In this document: piece by piece, positions 1 to 5,254 of the stretch
How the letters are laid out: each line of letters begins with the position of its first letter
How positions within the stretch are numbered: position 1 is the stretch's first letter
Assembly (NCBI GenBank): GCA_902494935.1
Contig: CABUVH010000116.1
Span: forward strand, 1-6,298
Length of the DNA: 6,298 nt
Source: an uncultured Collinsella sp.
GTDB taxonomy: Bacteria; Actinomycetota; Coriobacteriia; Coriobacteriales; Coriobacteriaceae
Reading direction: 5' to 3'
Translations under genes and position numbers: made by a program
The notes under the pieces: generated by a model
The model's input: only the letters and a program-made list of their open reading frames with translations
The model's database searches: none
Told to the model about the DNA's origin: nothing

Positions 1-2
1 AA

Positions 3-92
3 CGGGGGAAACGGCGGTCGACGAAACTGGAGAGGAGGTATTACGAGCTCCTGTGCGAATTGGAGAGAGCGCTCCCGCAAACTGCCTCTTGA
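3..92 (+). CDS. Possible 3' end of an upstream gene (partial, unidentified)
   Basis: Reading from base 3, the frame stays open for 29 codons and ends at TGA 90-92. The peptide is basic then amphipathic (KLERRYYELLCELERAL), which looks like a C-terminal helix of a real protein. The other two forward frames also stay open for a while (stops at 100-102 and about 178), so openness alone is weak evidence. The start lies outside the window and the family cannot be named. The alternative is that this is simply intergenic DNA. Confidence 0.25.
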   Translation, partial: RGKRRSTKLERRYYELLCELERALPQTAS

Positions 93-118
93 CAACTTAT
101 AGGAGCGTCGGTTTTACT
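89..118 (+). promoter_or_regulatory. Candidate sigma70-type promoter upstream of the small helical gene
   Basis: A perfect TTGACA (-35) lies at 89-94, followed 18 bases later by TTTACT at 113-118 (4 of 6 matches to TATAAT). It would give a leader of about 175 bases before the gene at 302. A second possible -10 (TAGAAT, 255-260) lies nearer but has no recognisable -35. I see no gene in 93-301. Confidence 0.3.
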
Positions 119-301
119 TTCACCCTTTTCGGCATGGTCGAAGGCATTCGAATCATCGTAGTAATTAGGCGCATTTTGTAGCAAACGGTTCATTCAAGCT
201 CGAACTCGAAGACCGATGGTCCCCTCATCCACGGCTGTGAGCGAAAATACCAAATAGAATAAAAATCGAATGGCTAAGTCTGTTTGGTGAACGGAGGCAA
301 T

Positions 302-631
302 ATGGGCGAGGTAACTGAAAGCGACTGGAAGCTGTTTAAAGAGCTGCTCCCAAAATGGCAAGAAAGCTATATGGAAATGCTCATCGGCCAGTACATCGAG
401 ATACTGAACGGTGGCAGTGAAGCGTCCAGTAGATTTTGGGCGTTAGAAGAGCGTATCAATAGGGACAAGCTGTCCTCAGGAGTGCTTGTGAACGATATTC
501 GCCGCAGCACCATGCGTTATGAGATAGCCAACTTGCTTTCCGATAACGTTATCACGCTCGACGACCTTGACGGTTTCACCGAAGACATTAAGGGCTACGC
601 ACGACGTTGCATCGGTCGGCAAGAACGCTGA
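302..631 (+). CDS. Small conserved helical protein of unknown function (109 aa)
   Basis: The start is ATG 302, preceded by GGAGG at 293-297. Upstream in-frame TTG 284 and GTG 287 are possible but have no Shine-Dalgarno sequence. The product is acidic, soluble and probably all-alpha, with no membrane segment or signal peptide. Its pattern (W-x-L-x-x-x-LP-x-WQE-x-YM near the N-terminus, FW-x-LE-x-RI mid-protein, an R-x-S/T strand, then LLSD-x-VIT-x-DDL near the C-terminus) matches, from memory, a family of about 105-aa proteins in gut Firmicutes and Actinobacteria. Those are often labelled 'multidrug transporter', which cannot be right for a chain with no hydrophobic segment. No function is assigned. 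The gene stands alone and ends at a strong terminator. Its GC content is about 48% (87 G/C in bases 361-540), well below the later genes, which fits horizontal acquisition. Confidence 0.8.
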   Translation: MGEVTESDWKLFKELLPKWQESYMEMLIGQYIEILNGGSEASSRFWALEERINRDKLSSGVLVNDIRRSTMRYEIANLLSDNVITLDDLDGFTEDIKGYARRCIGRQER

Positions 632-665
632 GCGACATGCGCATCCACAGCCGCTGTACTGCATA

Positions 666-709
666 AACCGCCCAGCCGGATGCATATTTCGGCTGGGTGG
701 TTGCTTTTT
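666..709 (+). terminator. Intrinsic terminator of the 109-aa gene
   Basis: A 13-bp stem (666-678 with 690-702, one G.T wobble) around an 11-base loop contains CCCAGCCG/CGGCTGGG. It is followed by GC and five T residues (705-709). It lies 34 bases after the TGA at 629-631. Confidence 0.85.
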
Positions 710-1001
710 GCCCACGGGTACCCCAGGGGGCGGCGTGCAAATCCCGGAGTATTCAGCATCCCGGAGTCCGCGGGCGCGGGAATGGGTGCACAAAACCGCG
801 TTGAAAGCCTTGATTATGAGCCCTCGGCACCTCAAGGATCGCTCATTTTTACAGTATGCGGCTCATGGCGCCTGCTTTTCGCCCAAAATCCAGTATGCAG
901 GCACCCACGGCTGCTGAAAACTCCCAAAAAATGCACGCTGCACCCCACCCTAGGCACCCGCAGCAAGAAGGCGAATAGCCTCGGCCTCCCCAGTTACCGC
1001 A
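710..1001. other. Gene-free stretch with minor repeats only
   Basis: No frame here has a ribosome binding site plus protein-like composition, and the open frames through it read as low-complexity Arg/Pro/Gly-rich shadows. Small structures seen are a 10-bp direct repeat ATCCCGGAGT (741-750 and 758-767), ATGAGCC (816-822) facing GGCTCAT (860-866), and GCCTGC (870-875) facing GCAGGC (897-902) with an inner TTTT/AAAA pairing. They may be remnants of dispersed intergenic repeats, but this is unproven. Confidence 0.5.
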
Positions 1002-1122
1002 GGAGGCCCCAGGGCTTACCTCCCAAATCTTTCCGCAGGACGGAAGGACCCCGCCGCGCGAAGCGCACGGCGGGGTCCTGACATGTCCGAGGACGATTTG
1101 GGAGGTAAGCCCTGGGGGCTCC
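1002..1122. repeat. 121-bp nested palindrome (REP/MITE-like inverted repeat)
   Basis: Two outer arms, 1002-1029 and 1095-1122, are inverted copies with a single mismatch near the outer end. The inner 24 bases of each arm contain AGGGCTTACC / GGTAAGCCCT. Between them sits a second, very GC-rich hairpin (1046-1078). The DNA linking outer and inner stems is only partly complementary. The element lies 24 bases past the pfkA stop and codes for nothing. It could be a repetitive extragenic palindrome, a small non-autonomous mobile element or a transcription-ending structure. No other copy is in this window. Confidence 0.7.
1046..1078 (-). terminator. GC-rich hairpin, candidate terminator of pfkA
   Basis: GGACCCCGCCG (1046-1056) pairs with CGGCGGGGTCC (1068-1078). 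On the minus-strand RNA the stem continues through a G.U wobble into a tip with the sequence CTTCG, giving up to 15 bp. On the plus strand the same position is an A.C mismatch. This favours function in minus-strand transcripts, that is downstream of pfkA. There is no T-run after it (TTCCGTCC), so factor-independent termination is doubtful. Confidence 0.45.
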
Positions 1123-1145
1123 GATGGAGGCGGTTCCAGCCGAGG

Positions 1146-2225
1146 CTATTCGTCGCCGAAGCTGATGCCCAGCGCCTTGGCCTCGCGCACCAGATCGCTC
1201 TGGGGGTCGACATACTTGAGCTTGCCGGCGACCTCCTCGAGCGGCATGTGGCACATCTTGCCGTCGCGCAGGGCAATCATGTAGCCAAACTCGCCGCGCA
1301 GGCAGCCGAGCGCTGCCTCGACGCCGCACTGAGTCGCAAAGATGCGGTCCTGGGCGTCGGGCTGACCGCCGCGCTGCGTGTGGCCGGGGATGGCGACGCG
1401 GGTCTCGCGACCGGTCTTGGTCTCGATCTCCTTGGCGATGTCGTACACGATTGACGGGCTCGTGCGCTCGGCGAGCTTCTTCTTGTACTCCTTCTTGGAC
1501 AGCGCCGCGTCCTCCTTGGAGATAGCACCCTCGGCGACGGCTACGATGGTAAAGCGGCTGCCGGTCTCCATGCGATGCTCGATGGTCTTGATGACGTTAT
1601 CCATGTCGTAGGGGATCTCGGGAATCAAGATGACATCTGCGCCGCCCGCGACGCCGGCATACAGCGGAATCCAGCCAACCTTGTGACCCATGATCTCGAT
1701 AACGAACACGCGGCCGTGACTTGAGGCGGTGGTGTGAATGTCGTCGATGCACTTGGTAGCGACGTCGATGGCGCTCGTAAAGCCAAACGTCAACTCGGTG
1801 CCCCAGGTGTCGTTATCGATGGTCTTGGGCAGGGCGATAACGTTGAGGCCCTCTTCGCGCAGGCGGTTGGCGGTCTTGGTGGAGCCGTTGCCGCCCAGCA
1901 TAAACAGGCAGTCGAGCTGCAGCTTATGATAGGTGTGGACCATCGCCGGCACCTTCTCGACGCCGTCGGCCTCGGGAGTGTCCAGGCGCTTGAACGGCGT
2001 ACGGCTCGTGCCCAGGATGGTGCCGCCGCGGGTGAGGATGCCGCTAAAATCGGCGGGAGTCATGACACGGAATCTGCTGTAGATAAGGCCCTGGTAGCCG
2101 TCCTCAAAACCATAGATCTCGATAGGCTCTTCGCTGTTGGTCATAAGCGTTTTGACAATGCCGCGCATGGTGGCGTTGAGTGCCTGGCAGTCGCCGCCAC
2201 TGGTAAGAAGACCGATCCTAAGCAT
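1146..2225 (-). CDS. pfkA: 6-phosphofructokinase, group III type (359 aa)
   Basis: Phosphorylates fructose 6-phosphate to fructose 1,6-bisphosphate in cytoplasmic glycolysis. Family landmarks in order are: nucleotide-site loop SGGDCQALNA (9-18); GGNGS (111-115); PKTIDND (133-139), with D137 as the expected catalytic base; R172 and MG (179-180) for sugar-phosphate binding; AEGA (231-234); and the signature GHTQRGG (281-287) with D293-R294. Length is typical for a single-domain bacterial enzyme. By family knowledge, Gly at the second diagnostic position (GGNGS, G114) points to ATP rather than pyrophosphate. Lys in PKTIDND is shared with pyrophosphate-dependent and group III enzymes. Oddities are QA for the usual PG in the first loop, Asn for Asp in GGDGS and His181 for the usual Arg after MG. 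ATG 2225 has GGAAGGA 6 bases upstream. The upstream amidase gene lies on the same strand, 139 bp away, and pfkA probably has its own promoter. The donor is predicted, not proven. Confidence 0.95.
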   Translation of the reverse strand: MLRIGLLTSGGDCQALNATMRGIVKTLMTNSEEPIEIYGFEDGYQGLIYSRFRVMTPADFSGILTRGGTILGTSRTPFKRLDTPEADGVEKVPAMVHTYHKLQLDCLFMLGGNGSTKTANRLREEGLNVIALPKTIDNDTWGTELTFGFTSAIDVATKCIDDIHTTASSHGRVFVIEIMGHKVGWIPLYAGVAGGADVILIPEIPYDMDNVIKTIEHRMETGSRFTIVAVAEGAISKEDAALSKKEYKKKLAERTSPSIVYDIAKEIETKTGRETRVAIPGHTQRGGQPDAQDRIFATQCGVEAALGCLRGEFGYMIALRDGKMCHMPLEEVAGKLKYVDPQSDLVREAKALGISFGDE

Positions 2226-2262
2226 GATGAATCCTTCCGGGCAAGTTATAACATGCGCATAA

Positions 2263-2297
2263 GTTTACCCCCGCACACTGTTGATACGGGGTAAAAC
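2263..2297. promoter_or_regulatory. Inverted repeat overlapping the pfkA promoter, possible operator
   Basis: GTTTACCCC (2263-2271) faces GGGGTAAAAC (2288-2297); TTTACCCC/GGGGTAAA is an exact 8-bp inversion with a 16-base gap. In pfkA orientation one half lies between the -35 and -10 boxes and the other just after the predicted transcription start, so a dimeric protein bound here would cover the -10. It matches no operator that I know by sequence. It could instead be a weak RNA hairpin at the end of the amidase transcript. Confidence 0.4.
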
Positions 2298-2309
2298 GTG
2301 TTAGCTCAA
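2281..2309 (-). promoter_or_regulatory. Candidate promoter of pfkA
   Basis: On the minus strand TTGAGC (2309-2304) and TATCAA (2286-2281) are separated by exactly 17 bases, each matching 4 of 6 consensus positions. The predicted start near 2274 gives a leader of about 49 bases. An alternative extended -10, TGTTATAAC (2253-2245), is closer to consensus but would start transcription almost on the Shine-Dalgarno sequence. Confidence 0.4.
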
Positions 2310-2364
2310 GCGTATGGAAATGTAAACAACGTCAGGCGAGCGTAAGGCCGACGGGCCTGGCTCC

Positions 2365-3450
2365 TTACAGTGCGAAGGCGTCGACGTCGCCCCAGTGGCG
2401 GCGCAGCGTAATAGCGGCGGCGGGTTCGGTATTGTCAAAGACGACCGACCATTGCGTATTGCTGGTGATGTCTTCCGGATTGGGTTCTTGCGCTGCGGCA
2501 CGCAGGGCTTCCCAGACAATCGTTTCGTCCTGGGCACCGACATGGGCGTCAAGAACATCGGCGATTGCGACGGCGCGCTCTTTACCATGGCCCAGCTCGT
2601 CATTCTTTTGGTTGGGCAGCACTTCGTCGCCATAGCAGGCGTAGAAGTTCGTGACCTGGCGAACAGGGGTCGCTTTGAAAGCGCGGTCCGGATCGCGCGG
2701 GTCCCATTCTACTACGCGCGCGTCACCGGCGGCGTCGTTGATAAAGAAGTGGTAATCGCGTCCGGCCATGGCGTGCATGTCGTAGGCGGAAAGCAGGTCG
2801 ACTGCCTCTTGCGTGGTAGCCGCGCGGTCGAGCACCAGACGGATGGCGAGCGAAGTGTTGATGACGGGCCGTTGCGTGTCCTGGTCACAGGGCTTGGAAT
2901 CCAGGGTGAGTACGGCAATGGACACGCCGCATTCGTTAACACCGTCGAGCTGGGCAAACGGGCCCATGAGTGCCGCGGCGCGTCCGGCGACGGAGTCAAG
3001 TGGAGTGCTATCGCCCAGGTTGTTAAGGGCGGCAAGCCCGATGGAAGCATAGCCGCCGCGTGGGTGATTGCGCACCAGCAGCGCCGAGGTGTCGTCCTTA
3101 AAGTCGTAATTGCGACCGGTGCGCACGCGGCCTTCGGCATCTACGGCGACAAAAGCGCTGCAGGCAAACTGGGGCGCCTGGACATGTGCCGGCACACCGG
3201 GCAGCACCTGCGCCACCACGGCATCGATGTAGGCCTGGTCGTCGCGCACGCCAGCGGCGATGATGCGATCGAGATCGTAGTCGTAGGCGATGTCGATTGC
3301 GTACAGGTCATAGCCATCCGCGTAGCCGGTCAAGCGTTTGAGCGACGCGGCGGACTTGATTTGCTTGTGATAAACGATACCGGTGGCAGCGGCAAGGCCG
3401 ACGGCGACTCCCGCGACACCGCAGGTGATGGCAATGTTACGTGGCTTCAT
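2365..3450 (-). CDS. Choloylglycine hydrolase family Ntn amidase (linear amide C-N hydrolase), membrane-anchored precursor (361 aa)
   Basis: Predicted N-terminal-nucleophile hydrolase of linear amide bonds; the natural substrate is unknown. Residues 1-5 are basic and about 6-27 form one hydrophobic segment, so the protein is secreted or anchored outside the membrane. The catalytic Cys is C97 (FACSAF), with R113-N-Y-D116 following. The Cys-to-Arg (16) and Cys-to-Asp (19) spacings equal Cys2/Arg18/Asp21 of bile salt hydrolase. GVNE (N172) and VTNFY (N268) match the family's two Asn positions, and R292 is the best candidate for the last Arg. The C-terminal TQWSVVFD block is typical of the family. 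Because C97 lies 96 residues in, it presumably needs propeptide cleavage, as in acid ceramidase and NAAA. The ATG at 3450 has AGAGGAG 5 bases upstream. It is transcribed divergently from the aminopeptidase. Bile-salt, N-acyl-amino-acid or penicillin-type substrates cannot be told apart here. Confidence 0.85.
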   Translation of the reverse strand: MKPRNIAITCGVAGVAVGLAAATGIVYHKQIKSAASLKRLTGYADGYDLYAIDIAYDYDLDRIIAAGVRDDQAYIDAVVAQVLPGVPAHVQAPQFACSAFVAVDAEGRVRTGRNYDFKDDTSALLVRNHPRGGYASIGLAALNNLGDSTPLDSVAGRAAALMGPFAQLDGVNECGVSIAVLTLDSKPCDQDTQRPVINTSLAIRLVLDRAATTQEAVDLLSAYDMHAMAGRDYHFFINDAAGDARVVEWDPRDPDRAFKATPVRQVTNFYACYGDEVLPNQKNDELGHGKERAVAIADVLDAHVGAQDETIVWEALRAAAQEPNPEDITSNTQWSVVFDNTEPAAAITLRRHWGDVDAFAL

Positions 3451-3485
3451 GACGGCTCCTCTCGTCCTGTTAGCGCAATTGTCGC

Positions 3486-3493
3486 AAAAGGAG
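3486..3493 (+). promoter_or_regulatory. Strong ribosome binding site before an alternative aminopeptidase start (ATG 3501)
   Basis: AAAAGGAG lies 7 bases before in-frame ATG 3501 (followed by a second ATG at 3504). This is a better-spaced site than the one before ATG 3612 (AAAGGGGAG, 3600-3608). Using 3501 would add 37 residues. I prefer 3612 on family length, but both starts may be used. Confidence 0.45.
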
Positions 3494-3611
3494 CGCGGGC
3501 ATGATGGCTCAACTTGGTGAGTGGCGCGGAATTAAGCACGGAATGAAGAGTGCGGCGCTGGCGTGGCGGGGTATGCTGGAGGGGACCATCAACCCAGCGA
3601 AAGGGGAGAGC

Positions 3612-4997
3612 ATGACGGATCAGGAAACGCCCGAGCGCGCGCATGTGACGGCCGATGATATCGAGGCCGCCAACGACCTTATCGACTTTATCGAGGCATG
3701 CCCCAGCATGTTCCATACGGCGGCGACCATTATGGCCGAGCTCGACGAGGCGGGCTTTACCTACCTGCCCGAGAATGCGGCGTGGGACATCGAGCCGGGC
3801 GGGCGTTATTACACGCAGCGCAACACCTCGAGCGTTGTTGCCTTTAAGGTGGGCGAGGACCTGGCCGCGACGTGGGGCGAGGACGGTGTTGCCGGTGACT
3901 ATCATTTTCAGCTCACGGCGTCGCACAGCGATTCTCCGACGTTTAAGGTCAAGGCCGTGCCCGAACTCGACGGCGCGGGCGAGACGCTGCGCCTGAACAC
4001 CGAGGCCTACGGCGGCATGATCGACTACACTTGGTTCGATCGCCCGCTGGCGCTCGCGGGCCGCGTACTGGTGCGCGAGGGCGACCGTATCGAGAGCCGC
4101 CTGCTTGCTACCGAGCGCGAGGTCGCTATCATTCCGAGCCTTGCCATCCACATGAACCGCGGCGTTAACGAGGGCTTTGCTCCCAACCGAGCCGTCGACC
4201 TGTGCCCGCTCATCAGCGCCGGCGAGCTTAAACAGGGAGATTTTGACGCACTGATCGCTGACGAACTGGACGTTGAGCCCGAGCAGATCCTAGGTCGCGA
4301 TCTGTTCCTGGTCAATCGTCAGGATGCGCGCATTTGGGGCTGGGCCGACGAGTTTATCTCGACGCCCAAGCTCGACGACCTGGCCTGCGCTTACACCTCG
4401 CTGCAGGCATTTTTGGGTGCCGAGAATGCGCATGACATCTCGGTCTTTTGCTGCTTTGATAACGAGGAGGTTGGCTCCGAGACCAAGCAAGGCGCCATGT
4501 CGACGTTCTTGGCCGACGCGCTGCGCCGCATCAACGGATCGCTGGGCTTTGACGACGAGTCGTACCATCGCGCACTTGCCGCCTCGATGCTTGTGAGCTG
4601 CGACAATGCGCATGCCGTGCACCCCAACCACGCCGAGAAGTGCGATGCTCGCAATCAGGTTGTGCTCAACGGCGGCATTGTCATTAAGGAAGCCGCCAAC
4701 CAGCACTACTGCACCGATGCCTTTAGCCGCGCGGTGTTCCAGGCCATCTGTGATGACGCCGACGTACCCACACAGGCCTTCGCCAACAAGAGCGATATGG
4801 CCGGAGGCTCCACACTCGGCAACCTGTCCAATATGCAGGCGAGCATGCATGCCGTGGACGTGGGCCTGCCGCAGCTGGCCATGCACTCAAGCTACGAGAC
4901 CGGCGGCGTACGCGACGTGATGTACGCCATCCGCGCCCTCACCGCCTTCTACGAGCGCGACCTCCATATCAACGGAGCCGAAAGCGCGGAGCTCTAA
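3612..4997 (+). CDS. apeB: M18 family aspartyl-type aminopeptidase (461 aa)
   Basis: Cytoplasmic di-zinc exopeptidase that removes N-terminal residues, usually Asp or Glu in this family, from peptides; family members form dodecamers. All metal and catalytic positions are visible: H105 and catalytic D107 in SHSDSP, bridging D255 in PKLDDLACAY, E285-E286 in DNEEVGS, D331 in SCDNAHAVHPNH, and H425 in AMHSSYE. The N-terminal DLIDFIEACPSMFH (22-35) is the family's opening helix. Length from ATG 3612 is typical (about 430-460). The start at 3501 would make 498 aa with an unrelated-looking leader (MMAQLGEWRGIKHGMK). It is divergent from the amidase, so the shared control region is only 50 bp (start 3501) or 161 bp (start 3612); I could not find a convincing promoter there. 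A palindromic repeat begins 1 nt past the stop and probably ends the transcript. GC is high (42 of 60 in bases 4021-4080), as expected for a resident gene. Confidence 0.95.
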   Translation: MTDQETPERAHVTADDIEAANDLIDFIEACPSMFHTAATIMAELDEAGFTYLPENAAWDIEPGGRYYTQRNTSSVVAFKVGEDLAATWGEDGVAGDYHFQLTASHSDSPTFKVKAVPELDGAGETLRLNTEAYGGMIDYTWFDRPLALAGRVLVREGDRIESRLLATEREVAIIPSLAIHMNRGVNEGFAPNRAVDLCPLISAGELKQGDFDALIADELDVEPEQILGRDLFLVNRQDARIWGWADEFISTPKLDDLACAYTSLQAFLGAENAHDISVFCCFDNEEVGSETKQGAMSTFLADALRRINGSLGFDDESYHRALAASMLVSCDNAHAVHPNHAEKCDARNQVVLNGGIVIKEAANQHYCTDAFSRAVFQAICDDADVPTQAFANKSDMAGGSTLGNLSNMQASMHAVDVGLPQLAMHSSYETGGVRDVMYAIRALTAFYERDLHINGAESAEL

Positions 4998-4998
4998 T

Positions 4999-5038
4999 AC
5001 CTGCCAAAAAGGGACAGGTTTACTTTGGCAGGTTTTAT
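4999..5038 (+). repeat. 40-bp palindromic repeat, copy 1 (terminator-like, after apeB)
   Basis: ACCTGCCAAAA (4999-5009) pairs with the arm at 5023-5033 (TTTGGCAGGT, preceded by C in place of T). The loop is 13 bases and contains GGGACAGG. The last arm runs into TTTTATTT, so on the plus strand it has the form of an intrinsic terminator for apeB. It is identical to copy 2 at 6210-6249 except for C5023 versus T6234. Similarity continues into a GGCAAA about 4-9 bases further on. An alternative small hairpin, CCTG (5000-5003) with CAGG (5015-5018), would compete with the main stem. Confidence 0.85.
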
Positions 5039-5054
5039 TTGGGCAAATGCCGCA

Positions 5055-5138
5055 ATGCCAACAGCTGGACAGAATTGTTATGACACCGCAGGTTGAGCAA
5101 ACGTCAGCGAGCGATGTCCAGAGCGAACAAGTTGGCAT
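5055..5138. repeat. Long imperfect inverted repeat in the convergent gap
   Basis: ATGCCAAC (5055-5062) and CTGGACA (5065-5071) face TGTCCAG (5115-5121) and GTTGGCAT (5131-5138). This makes 15 bp of exact pairing with a 2/9-base internal loop. TGAC (5081-5084) and GTCA (5103-5106) could pair inside. It codes for nothing convincing and directly abuts the terminator at 5141. It could be a decayed element or a structured 3' region. Confidence 0.5.
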
Positions 5139-5140
5139 GA

Positions 5141-5181
5141 AAAAGGCAAGGCATAGACCTTCTGGTCATGCCTTGCCTTTT
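5141..5181. terminator. Bidirectional intrinsic terminator between apeB and the dehydrogenase
   Basis: A 14-bp perfect stem, AAAAGGCAAGGCAT (5141-5154) with ATGCCTTGCCTTTT (5168-5181), continues past one bulged A into GACC/GGTC closing a TTCT loop. Each strand ends in a T-run: four T on plus and five on minus (5140-5144). It lies 74 bases beyond the dehydrogenase stop and ends that transcript. For apeB it is a back-up to the repeat at 4999. Confidence 0.9.
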
Positions 5182-5225
5182 GAATGGCAAATTGTCGCTC
5201 TGGGCGGCGCGCAGCGTCGACCGGT

Positions 5226-5247
5226 CCGCCGTTCCTTAGAACGGCGG
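5226..5247 (-). other. Short hairpin after the dehydrogenase stop
   Basis: CCGCCGTTC (5226-5234) pairs perfectly with GAACGGCGG (5239-5247) around a 4-base loop, 7 bases past the TAA at 5257-5255. There is no T-run after it, so it is more likely a 3'-end stabiliser or accessory pausing structure than the terminator itself. Confidence 0.5.
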
Positions 5248-5254
5248 AACAAGA

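Noticed and set aside
141..165. TTCGAATC resembling a tRNA T-loop, considered as a tRNA remnant or attachment site
   Set aside because: No flanking T-stem pairing, acceptor stem or other tRNA arms could be found.
270..290. Six-codon upstream frame (ATG 270 to TGA 288-290) ending just before the 109-aa gene's ribosome binding site
   Set aside because: No Shine-Dalgarno sequence of its own and too short to separate from chance.
680..1081. 133-codon plus frame through the gene-free stretch and into the palindrome
   Set aside because: Arg/Pro/Gly-rich translation of repeats and hairpins, and it begins inside the terminator stem at 666-702.
1734..2294. 186-codon plus-strand frame antisense to pfkA
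   Set aside because: No ribosome binding site or family motif; explained as a shadow of pfkA codon bias.
2342..2368. GTAAGG/CCTTAC pairing at the amidase stop codon, considered as its terminator
   Set aside because: Stem is short and interrupted, includes the stop codon and is not followed by a T-run.
2395..3504. 369-codon open frame on the plus strand, antisense to the amidase and slightly longer than it
   Set aside because: Its protein is Gly/Val/Ala/Asp-rich without family motifs, while the opposite strand has a full set of catalytic residues and a good ribosome binding site. Long antisense frames are common opposite G/C-third-position genes.
3447..4151. 234-codon minus-strand frame across the apeB 5' half
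   Set aside because: It is antisense to conserved M18 sequence, has no recognisable domain and its composition is that of a mirror frame.
4887..5138. 83-codon minus frame with a Cys-rich stretch (CWHCGICPNKTC)
   Set aside because: The cysteines come from non-coding inverted-repeat DNA and the next residues (KPVPFWQV) are the translated palindromic repeat, seen again at 6210-6249; it then runs antisense into apeB.
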